In this document: positions 33,989 through 41,258 of the stretch, in pieces
Numbering within the stretch: the stretch's first letter is position 1
Layout: each line of letters starts with the position of its first letter
Assembly (NCBI RefSeq): GCF_014083985.1
Contig: NZ_CP046907.1
Location: forward strand, 1,186,501-1,250,500
From: Streptomyces sp. SCUT-3
GTDB taxonomy: Bacteria > Actinomycetota > Actinomycetes > Streptomycetales > Streptomycetaceae
Reading direction: 5' to 3'
Length of the DNA: 64,000 bases
Position numbers and translations under genes: made by a program
The notes under the pieces: generated by a model
What the model saw: the letters and a program-made list of their open reading frames with translations, nothing else
What the model was told of the DNA's origin: nothing
Database searches by the model: none

Positions 33989-35285
33989 CGAGCTCCTCGC
34001 GGATGGTCCGCCCGGCCACGGCGAACGCGGCGCCGGCCGCGGGCACCCCGCAGTAGACGGCCGCGTGCAGCAGCACCTCCTTGATCTCGTCGGGGGTGAG
34101 CCCGTTGCGCAGGGCGGCCCTGGTGTGGTGGGCGATGTCGTCGTAGTGGCCGCGGGCGGTGAGCGCGGTGAGGGTGGCGACGCTGCGCATGCGGCGGTCC
34201 AGGCCCGGCCTGGTCCACACCTCGCCCCAGGCCGCGCGGGTGACGTAGTCCTGGAAGTCCCCGGTGAAGTCGTCGGCGGCGGCCAGGGCCCGGTCCACGT
34301 GCGCGTCGCCGAGGACCTCCCTGCGCACCCTGGTGCCCTCGGCGAGGCGGTCGTCGGGCGCCGGGACGGGCGCGGGGACGAGAGCGGTGGCCTCGACGTC
34401 GGGGACCTCGCCGGTGCCGGTGCCGGCCGCGGCGGGGGCGGCGTGCGGCTGCGGCGGGACGGGCGGCGGGGTGGGGAAGGTGACGGCGGCCGCGGCCCGC
34501 GGCTCGCTCCAGGTCGCCGAGAAGTGGGTGACGAGCAGGTCGGTGACGGCGGCCGGCTGCTCGATGTTGGCCAGGTGGGCGGCGCCGGGGACGACCGCGA
34601 GCCGCGAGTCGGGGATGCCGGCGACCAGCGCGCGGGCGTCGGCCGGCGGGGCGGCCGTGTCCTCGGCGCCGCCGACGACGAGGGTGGGCACGCCGATGCG
34701 GCCGAGGTCGGCGCGGACGTCGTGGCCGGCCAGCGCCTCGCAGGCGGCGATGTAGCACTGGGCGTCGGTGACCCGCACCATCTGCACGGCCCACTCGACG
34801 ATGGCCGGCTGGGTGGCGCGGAAGTGCGGCGTGAACCATGTCTCGGGGGACGTGGCGGCGGTCTGCTCCAGGCCGGTGGAGCGGACGACGACGGCGCGGT
34901 GCCGCCACTCGTCGGGGGTGCCGAAGCGCGGGGAGGAGCAGACCAGCGCCAGGGAGCCGAGGCGGTGGGGGGCCTTGAGCGCCAGGGCGGTGCCGACGGC
35001 GCCGCCGAGGGAGACCCCGGCGTAGGCGAACCGCTCGATGCCGAGGGAGTCGAGGAGGGCCAGGACCCGGTCGGCGAGGTCGTCGATGCTGCCGAACGCC
35101 TCGGTGGGCGTCCCCGCGTGGCCGGGCAGGTCGTAGCGGACCACGCGCCACTGGCGGGACAGCTCGGGTATCTGACGGTCCCACATGTGCCAGGTGGTGC
35201 CGAGTGCGGGCCCCAGGATCAGGACAGGTGCGTCTTCCGGTCCGTCAAAGCGGTATTGCAGGGTGTTCGGTGGTGTCTCGCTCAC
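33972..35285 (-). CDS. pcaL: Fused 3-oxoadipate enol-lactonase / 4-carboxymuconolactone decarboxylase
   Basis: This protein catalyses two consecutive steps of the protocatechuate branch of the beta-ketoadipate pathway. The 437-residue fusion has an alpha/beta hydrolase (about 1-260) with RYDLPGHAGTP, the nucleophile elbow YAGVSLGGAVGTALAL and the histidine in GAAHLANIEQP. A Pro/Ala linker (about 270-320) follows, and then a carboxymuconolactone decarboxylase domain (about 325-437) with WTRPGLDRRMRSVATLTALT and EIKEVLLHAAVYCGVPAAG. PcaL fusions are characteristic of actinobacteria. It starts at GTG 35285. The other pca genes are not in this window, so it is either displaced or the edge of a dispersed pathway. 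It borders the aromatic island. Confidence 0.93.
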   Translation of the reverse strand: MSETPPNTLQYRFDGPEDAPVLILGPALGTTWHMWDRQIPELSRQWRVVRYDLPGHAGTPTEAFGSIDDLADRVLALLDSLGIERFAYAGVSLGGAVGTALALKAPHRLGSLALVCSSPRFGTPDEWRHRAVVVRSTGLEQTAATSPETWFTPHFRATQPAIVEWAVQMVRVTDAQCYIAACEALAGHDVRADLGRIGVPTLVVGGAEDTAAPPADARALVAGIPDSRLAVVPGAAHLANIEQPAAVTDLLVTHFSATWSEPRAAAAVTFPTPPPVPPQPHAAPAAAGTGTGEVPDVEATALVPAPVPAPDDRLAEGTRVRREVLGDAHVDRALAAADDFTGDFQDYVTRAAWGEVWTRPGLDRRMRSVATLTALTARGHYDDIAHHTRAALRNGLTPDEIKEVLLHAAVYCGVPAAGAAFAVAGRTIREELGPRRE

Positions 35286-35359
35286 CCGTCAGACCCTCTC
35301 ATCTTTCGCGGACGCCCCTGTGACGAGGGGACGCTGGACACCGTCCCGGCAGGGTCGGA

Positions 35360-35488
35360 GACCTCGCGGGCGGCATGTCGTCTCAGGCATCGGATGTTCT
35401 CACGTCGGGTCCTGGCCTCCTGGGTGCGGCGTTCGTGGTACGCCCGGGTGCGCGGATCGTGGCACAGCCGGGTGAACACGATACGGTG
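35360..35488 (-). mobile_element. IS110-type transposase remnant (C-terminal fragment)
   Basis: About 43 codons on the minus strand read HRIVFTRLCHDPRTRAYHER and then a basic stretch ending IRCLRRHAAREV. This is the typical C-terminal end of IS110-family transposases. Neither the DEDD catalytic domain nor the serine-containing region is present nearby, and the bases around it give no matching frame. It lies in the 705-base gap between pcaL and the aromatic island. Confidence 0.65.
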
Positions 35489-35597
35489 CGCGGCGCCGTC
35501 GGCCGGCCGGTCGCCGCCCGGTCGAGCCGGCGCGGGCTCCGGACCGGCCGGGGCGGGGCCGGCCCGGCCGGCGCTCCGCCGTGCCGGACGCGAGGCG

Positions 35598-35723
35598 TCA
35601 TGCGCTCTCCGGGGGCTCCTGCGGGCGAGCGGAGACCAGGGACTCGAGCGCGTCGGCCTCCGGTCCGGCGTACCGGACGAAGCCGGTGTCGTCGCCGGCG
35701 GACGCGTGGGCCGCATCGGCCAC
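35598..35723 (-). CDS. Possible small gene of 41 codons
   Basis: GTG 35723 is preceded by GAGGGGG at a good distance and opens a 41-codon frame (MADAAHASAGDDTGFVRYAG is its first half) that ends in TGA at 35598. Third positions are mostly G or C, as in real genes here. It lies upstream of the transposase remnant. No family is recognised, and it may be the tail of a lost gene. Confidence 0.35.
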   Translation of the reverse strand: MADAAHASAGDDTGFVRYAGPEADALESLVSARPQEPPESA

Positions 35724-35833
35724 GGTCGCCCCCTCGTACCCGGCCCCGGACGCCCGGCGGGGCCTCCGTCCCGTGGCCGTCGGCCCGCCTCACCGCTCTT
35801 CGGGCCTCGGTTTCACCAAGTTCACGCCGGCCC

Positions 35834-35891
35834 TTGACACCGACGACAGGCGCTGGTCATCGTAATGGCGATTCTAGAACGTTTCTTCTAG
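35834..35891 (+). promoter_or_regulatory. Island promoter with TTCTAGAA-N6-TTCTAG operator
   Basis: TTGACA (35834-35839) is a perfect -35 box; a weak -10 could be CATCGT about 18 bases on. The palindrome TTCTAGAA (35872-35879) and a half copy TTCTAG (35886-35891) lie just downstream, 100 bases before the importer gene. The same core occurs at 43104 and 44739. A repressor bound here would block transcription of the catabolic operon. Confidence 0.65.
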
Positions 35892-35990
35892 GTTTCATCG
35901 GCGGAACGCGACCCGGTGCGCGGTCCGCCTCATCCCTGCGGGCCACTGCGATGGCACGGGTCCGCTCTGTCCCGAGACAGGGAGACCTCC

Positions 35991-37382
35991 ATGAGGATCA
36001 CCGACCACATCCCTCAAGAGAAGATGAGCGGTCTGCAGATCCGCGCCATCGTCATCGCGATCACCCTGGTCGTGCTCGACGGCTACGACGTCTCGCTCAC
36101 GTCGTTCTCCGCCCCGTACATCGAAGAGGGCTTCGGGGTCTCCAAGGCCGAGCTCGGACTCGTGATGTCCGGTGCTCTGATCGGAATGCTCGTGGGTTCG
36201 ATCATCGTCGCGCCGCTCGCCGACCGCATCGGCAGGCGCAGGATGGGGGTCGTCTCCACCACGACGATCGCGGTGGGCATGTTCATCGGCCCGTTCGCGA
36301 CGCAGGAGACCGGGACCTGGCCCCTCGTCGTGAGCCGCATCGTCACCGGCGTCGGCGTCGGTTCCCTGGTGGCCGTGGTCGGCGTCATCCTCGCCGAGTA
36401 CACGGGCAAGCGCGTGTACGCCCTGGTGATGGCCGTCTACGCCGCCGCGATCAACATCGGCGGGCTGCTCGGCTCCATGATCGTGGGCCCGATGCTCGGC
36501 GAGCGCGGCTGGCAGTTCGGCTGGTGGATCGGCTTCGTCCTGAGCGCGATCGCCGCGGTCGCCACGTGGGCCCTGCTCCCCGAATCGCTCGCCTGGCTCT
36601 CCGAGGGCCGTCGCGCGGACTCCCTGCAGCGGCTCAACGTGCTCCTGGCGAAGATGCGCCGCCCCGCGCTCGAAGCGCTCCCGGAGTCCGACTCCAAGGG
36701 CGTCAAGGCGAAGGGCTCGCTGCGCACCGTGTTCACCGGCCGGACGGGCCTCTACACGCTGCTGATGATCGTCGGGTACGTCGCGTACATGCTCAGCTTC
36801 TACTTCATGACGAACTGGGCGCCGAGCTCCGTCGCGTCCGCCAACCACAACCCGGTGCTCGCCCCGCAACTCGTCTCCGCCTTCAGCATCGGCGGCATCC
36901 TCGGCAACGTGCTCTTCGGCTTCCTCGGCAACAAACTCAACGTCCGCCTCCTCGCCCCGGTCTTCCTGATCCTGGCCACCGCTGCCCTGGCCCTGTTCGG
37001 CATCGCCGGCCCGGGGATGCCGACCGCCTGGTGGACGCTGTTCGTCGCCTCGTTCTTCGTCTGCTCGGGCACCGCCGCCTTCTACGCGATCGTCCCGGGG
37101 CTGTACCCGACGCTGGCCCGCTCGACCGGGTTCGGTGTGGTCATCGGCGTCGGCCGGTTCGGCGGGATCGCGGCGCCGATCGTCGGCGGCGCGGCCTTCG
37201 ACGCGGGCATGGGAATGGGGACGGCCTTCACCCTCTTCGCGCTGCCCATGCTCGTCGCCGGCCTCTGCGTCCTCACCCTGCACCTGGTCCAGCGCCGCTC
37301 CGACGCACCGAGCCCTCGGCCCGTGCTCGCCGGCACGTCCGCACAGGCACCGTCCACCACTTCCGACACCCACACCCTGTGA
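35991..37382 (+). CDS. mhpT: MFS aromatic-acid importer (AAHS family, MhpT-like)
   Basis: This 463-residue major-facilitator proton symporter has twelve predicted membrane helices. The first helix carries LVVLDGYDVSLTSFSAPYI, the aromatic-acid:H+ symporter motif with the essential Asp. The loop between helices 2 and 3 has GSIIVAPLADRIGRRRMG, the general MFS signature. GGGAGACCTCC precedes ATG 35991; the longer frame back to 35916 crosses the leader. It heads an operon of ring-cleavage genes, so the substrate is most likely the 3-hydroxyphenylpropionate-like compound degraded by the enzymes downstream. Confidence 0.9.
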   Translation: MRITDHIPQEKMSGLQIRAIVIAITLVVLDGYDVSLTSFSAPYIEEGFGVSKAELGLVMSGALIGMLVGSIIVAPLADRIGRRRMGVVSTTTIAVGMFIGPFATQETGTWPLVVSRIVTGVGVGSLVAVVGVILAEYTGKRVYALVMAVYAAAINIGGLLGSMIVGPMLGERGWQFGWWIGFVLSAIAAVATWALLPESLAWLSEGRRADSLQRLNVLLAKMRRPALEALPESDSKGVKAKGSLRTVFTGRTGLYTLLMIVGYVAYMLSFYFMTNWAPSSVASANHNPVLAPQLVSAFSIGGILGNVLFGFLGNKLNVRLLAPVFLILATAALALFGIAGPGMPTAWWTLFVASFFVCSGTAAFYAIVPGLYPTLARSTGFGVVIGVGRFGGIAAPIVGGAAFDAGMGMGTAFTLFALPMLVAGLCVLTLHLVQRRSDAPSPRPVLAGTSAQAPSTTSDTHTL

Positions 37383-37399
37383 GAAAGGGGAACCGCGCC

Positions 37400-38335
37400 A
37401 TGCCGCTGGCCGTCGCAGCGCTCTCCCACGCGCCGTCCTTCGGCAACGTCGACCCGGGCGGGGAGACGTTCGCCGAGATCAATGCCGCCATCGACGAGGT
37501 CAGGGGGTTCGTCGCCGAGTACGACCCCGACCTGGTCGTGGTGTTCGGACCCGACCACTTCAACGGCCAGCTCTACTCGCTGATCACCCCGTGGGTGATC
37601 GGTGCGGTCGCCGAAGGCATCGGTGACTACGGCACCACCGCGGGACCGCTCCCCGTCGACGGCGACGCCGCCCGGGCCTTCCACGCGGCAGTCCTGGACG
37701 AGGGCATCGACATCGGCCGCAGCGAGCGGATGAAGGTCGACCACGGCGTGGTCCAGCCGCTCGACTTCGTGTTCGGGAAGGGATTCACGCAGCCGATCGT
37801 GCCGGTGTTCGTGAACGCGATCGGCCTGCCGCTGCCCCCCATGCGGCGGGTGCGCCTGATGGGCGAGGCGTTCGGCCGGGCCGCCCGGGCGATGGACGAG
37901 AAGGTGCTGTTCCTCGCCTCGGGCGGCATCTCCCACAGCCCTCCGATCCCGCGCTGGGACGGCGCCCCCGGCACCGTGCGCGAGCGCCTGGTCGCGTACG
38001 CGCCCTCGCCCGAGGAGCGGCAGGAGCGCGAGCAGGCGATCGTCAGGGGCATCCGGGCGATAGCCGACGGCAGGGCGCCGAGCGACCCGCTGAACGAGGA
38101 GTGGGACACGCTCGTGCTCGACGTGTTCCGCTCCGGCGACCTCGGCCCGGTCGACGGCTGGGAGAACGGCTGGTTCACGGCGGAGGGCGGCTCGGCCGCG
38201 CACGAGATGCGCAGCTGGATCGCCGCCTACGCGGCGCTGTCGACCGCCGGCCCGTACCGCTTCGCCGTCGACCGCTACTGGGCGGTCGAGAAGTGGGGCG
38301 CCGGCTTCGCGGTCCAGGCGGCGGTGACCGCATGA
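37400..38335 (+). CDS. mhpB: 2,3-dihydroxyphenylpropionate 1,2-dioxygenase
   Basis: This extradiol ring-cleavage enzyme of the LigB type is an Fe(II) enzyme of 311 residues. N-terminal ALSHAPSFGNVDPGGETFAE carries the first histidine ligand; VVFGPDHFNGQLY, MKVDHGVVQPLDFVFG and FLASGGISHSPPIP hold further conserved His and acidic residues. It starts at ATG 37400, 17 bases after mhpT, with GAAAGGGG as ribosome binding site. The length agrees with E. coli MhpB (314). The product would be a meta-cleavage dienoate for MhpC. Its stop overlaps the next start as ATGA. Confidence 0.93.
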   Translation: MPLAVAALSHAPSFGNVDPGGETFAEINAAIDEVRGFVAEYDPDLVVVFGPDHFNGQLYSLITPWVIGAVAEGIGDYGTTAGPLPVDGDAARAFHAAVLDEGIDIGRSERMKVDHGVVQPLDFVFGKGFTQPIVPVFVNAIGLPLPPMRRVRLMGEAFGRAARAMDEKVLFLASGGISHSPPIPRWDGAPGTVRERLVAYAPSPEERQEREQAIVRGIRAIADGRAPSDPLNEEWDTLVLDVFRSGDLGPVDGWENGWFTAEGGSAAHEMRSWIAAYAALSTAGPYRFAVDRYWAVEKWGAGFAVQAAVTA

Positions 38336-39216
38336 GCCCGGCGGAGAGGACGCACCTCGCGACCCTGTGGGAAGAGATCGCGGACCTGGAGCACACGCTG
38401 CGGTACGTGGACGCGGGCGGCTACCGCACCCGGGTGCTCGACTGCGCCGGGGCGGGCCCCGACGCACAGACGGTCGTGCTCGCCAGCGGCACCAGCGGCC
38501 ACATCGAGGCGTGGACCCAGAACATCCGCGCGTTCGTGGAAGCCGGTTTCCGGGTGGTCGGCTACGACTACCCGGGCCACGGGTACACCACGTTGTCCGA
38601 CCACCCCCTGGAGATCCGCGACTACGAGGAGCACCTGCTCGCCCTGCTCGACGCACTGGCGCTGGAGCGCGTGCACCTCGCCGGCGAGTCGCTCGGCGGC
38701 TGGCTCGCGCTGAAGTTCGCGCCGAAGCACCCCGACCGCCTGCACACGGTGATCCTGTCCGCACCGGGCGGGCGGGTGGTCGGGGAGCCGCAGCTGGACA
38801 GGACGCAGTCGGTGAGCGCACAGGCGGTGAGCGAGCCGACCTTCGACAACGTGAAGAAGCGCCTGCAGGTCGTGATCCACGATCCGCGGAACATCACCGA
38901 CGAGCTCGTGCGCGTCCGCCGGGCGATCTACGCCCGCGACGGGTTCAGCATGGCGCACGTGTCCGCCCTGCGGGAGCCGGAGCGGCGCTGGCGCAACCGG
39001 GTGACGGACGAGGACTTCGCGGCGGTCCCGGTCCCGGCCCTGATGGTGTGGACCGACAACGAGCCGACCGGCGACGAGGCCGAGGGCGAGCGCCTGTGCG
39101 GACTGATCCCGGACGGCGAGTACCTGCTGGTCCGCGGTGCCGCGCACTGGCCGCAGTGGGAGGGGGCCGCGGAGTTCAACGCCGCGGCTGTCGCCTTCCT
39201 GGAGAAGCATGCCTGA
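38332..39216 (+). CDS. mhpC: Meta-cleavage product hydrolase (MhpC-like)
   Basis: This 294-residue alpha/beta hydrolase should cleave the ring-opened C9 dienoate into 2-hydroxypenta-2,4-dienoate and succinate. YDYPGHGYTTLSDHP is the oxyanion/loop region, VHLAGESLGGWLALKFAPKH the nucleophile elbow with serine, and VRGAAHWPQWEGAAEF holds the histidine. ATG 38332 overlaps the mhpB stop. The family also contains other C-C hydrolases; assignment to this step follows from position between mhpB and mhpD. Confidence 0.9.
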   Translation: MSPAERTHLATLWEEIADLEHTLRYVDAGGYRTRVLDCAGAGPDAQTVVLASGTSGHIEAWTQNIRAFVEAGFRVVGYDYPGHGYTTLSDHPLEIRDYEEHLLALLDALALERVHLAGESLGGWLALKFAPKHPDRLHTVILSAPGGRVVGEPQLDRTQSVSAQAVSEPTFDNVKKRLQVVIHDPRNITDELVRVRRAIYARDGFSMAHVSALREPERRWRNRVTDEDFAAVPVPALMVWTDNEPTGDEAEGERLCGLIPDGEYLLVRGAAHWPQWEGAAEFNAAAVAFLEKHA

Positions 39217-39229
39217 CGAAAGGACCGGA

Positions 39230-40024
39230 ATGAGCGTCCCCCGAGAGACCGTCAACCGGATCGCGCGCGAGCTGTTCGAGGCCAAGCGCGGCGTGTACAC
39301 CGTGCCGTACGTGAGCCCCCGGCTCCCCGAGCGCGACCTCGACGCGGCCTACGCGATCTCCGCCGAGTTCGCCGCCCTCCGCGAGCGCGAGCTGGGCGTG
39401 AAACGGGTGGGCCGCAAGGTCGGCCTGACCAACCCCCTCGTGCAGCAGCGCGTGGGCATCGACGAGCCCGACTACGGCATCGTCCACGACGACATGGTGC
39501 ACGCCTCGGGAACGCACCTTCCGCTGTCCGCGTACAACCGCCTGCTCATCGAGGCCGAGGTCGCGTTCGTGCTGAAGAGCGACATCCTGGAGGCCTCACG
39601 CGAAAGCGTCGAGGCCGCGATCGACTACGTGACCCCCGCGTTCGAGGTCGTCGACTTCCGCTACGACGGCTCGGTCGGGCAGATCGTCGACACCGTCGCG
39701 GACAACGCCGGCTGCAGCGGCGTCGTCCTCGGCGAGGAGCGGCACCCGTACGGCGAGGTCGACCTGACCGGGGTGGAGATGGTCATCACGGGCGGCGGCA
39801 CCGAGATCACCCGGGGCGTCGGCAGCAACGTCCTGGGGGACCCGGTCAACGCGGTGGTCTGGCTGGCCGGGACCGCGATCCGTACGGGCGAGCCGCTGCG
39901 CGCCGGCGAGGTGCTGCTGTCCGGGTCCATCGGCTACATCGAGCCGTGGCCCGCCGACGTCGAGTGCGTCGCCACCATCACCGGGCTGGGTCGCGTGGTC
40001 GCGACCGCGGATTCGAAAGGCTGA
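39230..40024 (+). CDS. mhpD: 2-hydroxypentadienoate (2-keto-4-pentenoate) hydratase
   Basis: This 264-residue enzyme of the FAH/MhpD fold hydrates 2-hydroxypenta-2,4-dienoate to 4-hydroxy-2-oxovalerate. Family segments: GRKVGLTNPLVQQRVGID, IEAEVAFVLKSDIL with the metal-binding glutamates, FEVVDFRYDG, DNAGCSGVVLGE and the end SGSIGYIEPWPADVECVATI. ATG 39230, with GAAAGG upstream, is preferred to ATG 39209, which would overlap mhpC. It is followed three bases later by the next gene. Confidence 0.92.
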   Translation: MSVPRETVNRIARELFEAKRGVYTVPYVSPRLPERDLDAAYAISAEFAALRERELGVKRVGRKVGLTNPLVQQRVGIDEPDYGIVHDDMVHASGTHLPLSAYNRLLIEAEVAFVLKSDILEASRESVEAAIDYVTPAFEVVDFRYDGSVGQIVDTVADNAGCSGVVLGEERHPYGEVDLTGVEMVITGGGTEITRGVGSNVLGDPVNAVVWLAGTAIRTGEPLRAGEVLLSGSIGYIEPWPADVECVATITGLGRVVATADSKG

Positions 40025-40026
40025 AC

Positions 40027-40491
40027 ATGAGTGACTACCGCCCCGTCGACGCGGCCACCCGCGTCGAGATCGAGCAGCTCATCGCGGAGATGCTCTACCG
40101 CCTCGACCACAACCGGGCGGACACCACCTGGGAGCTGTACACCGAGGACGGCGTCTCGGTCGGCCCGATGGGCGACATGGACCGCGAGGCCATGAAGGCC
40201 TGGGGGGCCAGGCGCGCCCTGCAGACGGACGTCGTCGGCCGCCACTTCATCGGCGGGATCCGCCTGGTGCAGGACGGGGAGGAGGTCGAGGGAACGGTGC
40301 AGTACCTGACCTTCCGCGACACGAACGAGCCGCAGACGCTGCCCGCCTCGGTCGGCGAGTTCCGCGAGCGCTACCGCAGGGTCGACGGCCGGTGGCTGTT
40401 CTCCCGCCGCGAGATCGTGCCGGTCTTCGGCGGAGGGGCGGCCGCGGCGCACGCCGCGCGCCTGGCCGGGCGAGAGGGGCCGGCACAGTGA
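40027..40491 (+). CDS. NTF2-fold (SnoaL-like) protein in the aromatic operon
   Basis: This 154-residue protein has the SnoaL/NTF2-like cone fold: helix EIEQLIAEMLYRLDHNRADT, then WELYTEDGVSVGPMGDMDRE, and strands around VEGTVQYLTFRDT and YRRVDGRWLFSRREIVPVFG. Proteins of this type are small isomerases, hydratases or ring-hydroxylation beta subunits; nothing here fixes the reaction. It is not part of the classical mhp pathway. Tight packing (two bases after mhpD, GTGA overlap with the next gene) means it is a regular operon member, perhaps for a modified substrate. Confidence 0.78.
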   Translation: MSDYRPVDAATRVEIEQLIAEMLYRLDHNRADTTWELYTEDGVSVGPMGDMDREAMKAWGARRALQTDVVGRHFIGGIRLVQDGEEVEGTVQYLTFRDTNEPQTLPASVGEFRERYRRVDGRWLFSRREIVPVFGGGAAAAHAARLAGREGPAQ

Positions 40492-41258
40492 AGCAGGCAG
40501 CTCTCGGCGGCAGGAACCCCGTCCTGTACCACCAGACGGTCCCCTCCTTCTCGATGCCGGAGTGGGCGGCGGCCGCCGGCTACGACGGCGTGATCCTCGA
40601 CCTCCAGCACGGCGAACTGGGGCTCGAGGCGGCATGCGGGATCCTGCGCTCGATCCCGCGGGAGAACGCGTACGCGTACACGCGCGTGGGCTCGCTGGAC
40701 CCCGCCCCGATCCTGCGGCTCCTCGACAGCGGGGCCCGCGGCGTCGTCGCGCCCACCGTCGAGTCCCGGTCCGAGGCCGAGGCCCTGGTCGCCGCCACCA
40801 AGTACCCGCCGGTCGGAAACCGCAGCCTGGGGCCGTCCAGGCCCGCGCTGTACCCGGGCGACTCGTACACCGGGGCGGGCAACCGCGCGGTGTCCGCCGT
40901 CGCCCAGATCGAGACGAGGGCCGGAGTCGACCGCGCCGAGGAGATCGTCTCGACCCCGGGCCTGGACTCGGTCTACATCGGGCCGGCCGACCTGGCCGTC
41001 TCCTACGGACTGCCCGGACGCGGCGACTGGGAGGACGGCCCCGTCCGCGAGGCGATCGCGTACCTGCGGGAGGTGACGACCGCGCACGGCGTCACCCTCG
41101 GCATCTACTCCGGCCGGCCGGAGTACGCGGCCGGCCTGTTCGCCGACGGCCTCGTCGACTACACGGGCCTCGGCATCGATCTCGTCCTGCTGAACCGCGC
41201 GTTCGGCGACACCATCGCCGGGCTGGACCCGGCACGATCCACACGGAGCACCTCATGA
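40488..41258 (+). CDS. HpcH/HpaI-family class II aldolase
   Basis: This 256-residue metal-dependent pyruvate aldolase of the HpcH/HpaI fold has DLQHGELGLEAA (metal and base region), RVGSLDPAPILRLLDSGARG, APTVESRSEAEALVAATKY, AQIETRAGVDRAEEI with the metal-binding glutamate, and YIGPADLAVSYG. It probably cleaves 4-hydroxy-2-oxovalerate from MhpD to pyruvate and acetaldehyde, replacing the unrelated MhpE (DmpG-type) of E. coli. No acetaldehyde dehydrogenase partner (MhpF) is encoded in the island. GTG 40488 overlaps the previous stop, and its own stop overlaps the mhpA ATG. Confidence 0.87.
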   Translation: MKQAALGGRNPVLYHQTVPSFSMPEWAAAAGYDGVILDLQHGELGLEAACGILRSIPRENAYAYTRVGSLDPAPILRLLDSGARGVVAPTVESRSEAEALVAATKYPPVGNRSLGPSRPALYPGDSYTGAGNRAVSAVAQIETRAGVDRAEEIVSTPGLDSVYIGPADLAVSYGLPGRGDWEDGPVREAIAYLREVTTAHGVTLGIYSGRPEYAAGLFADGLVDYTGLGIDLVLLNRAFGDTIAGLDPARSTRSTS

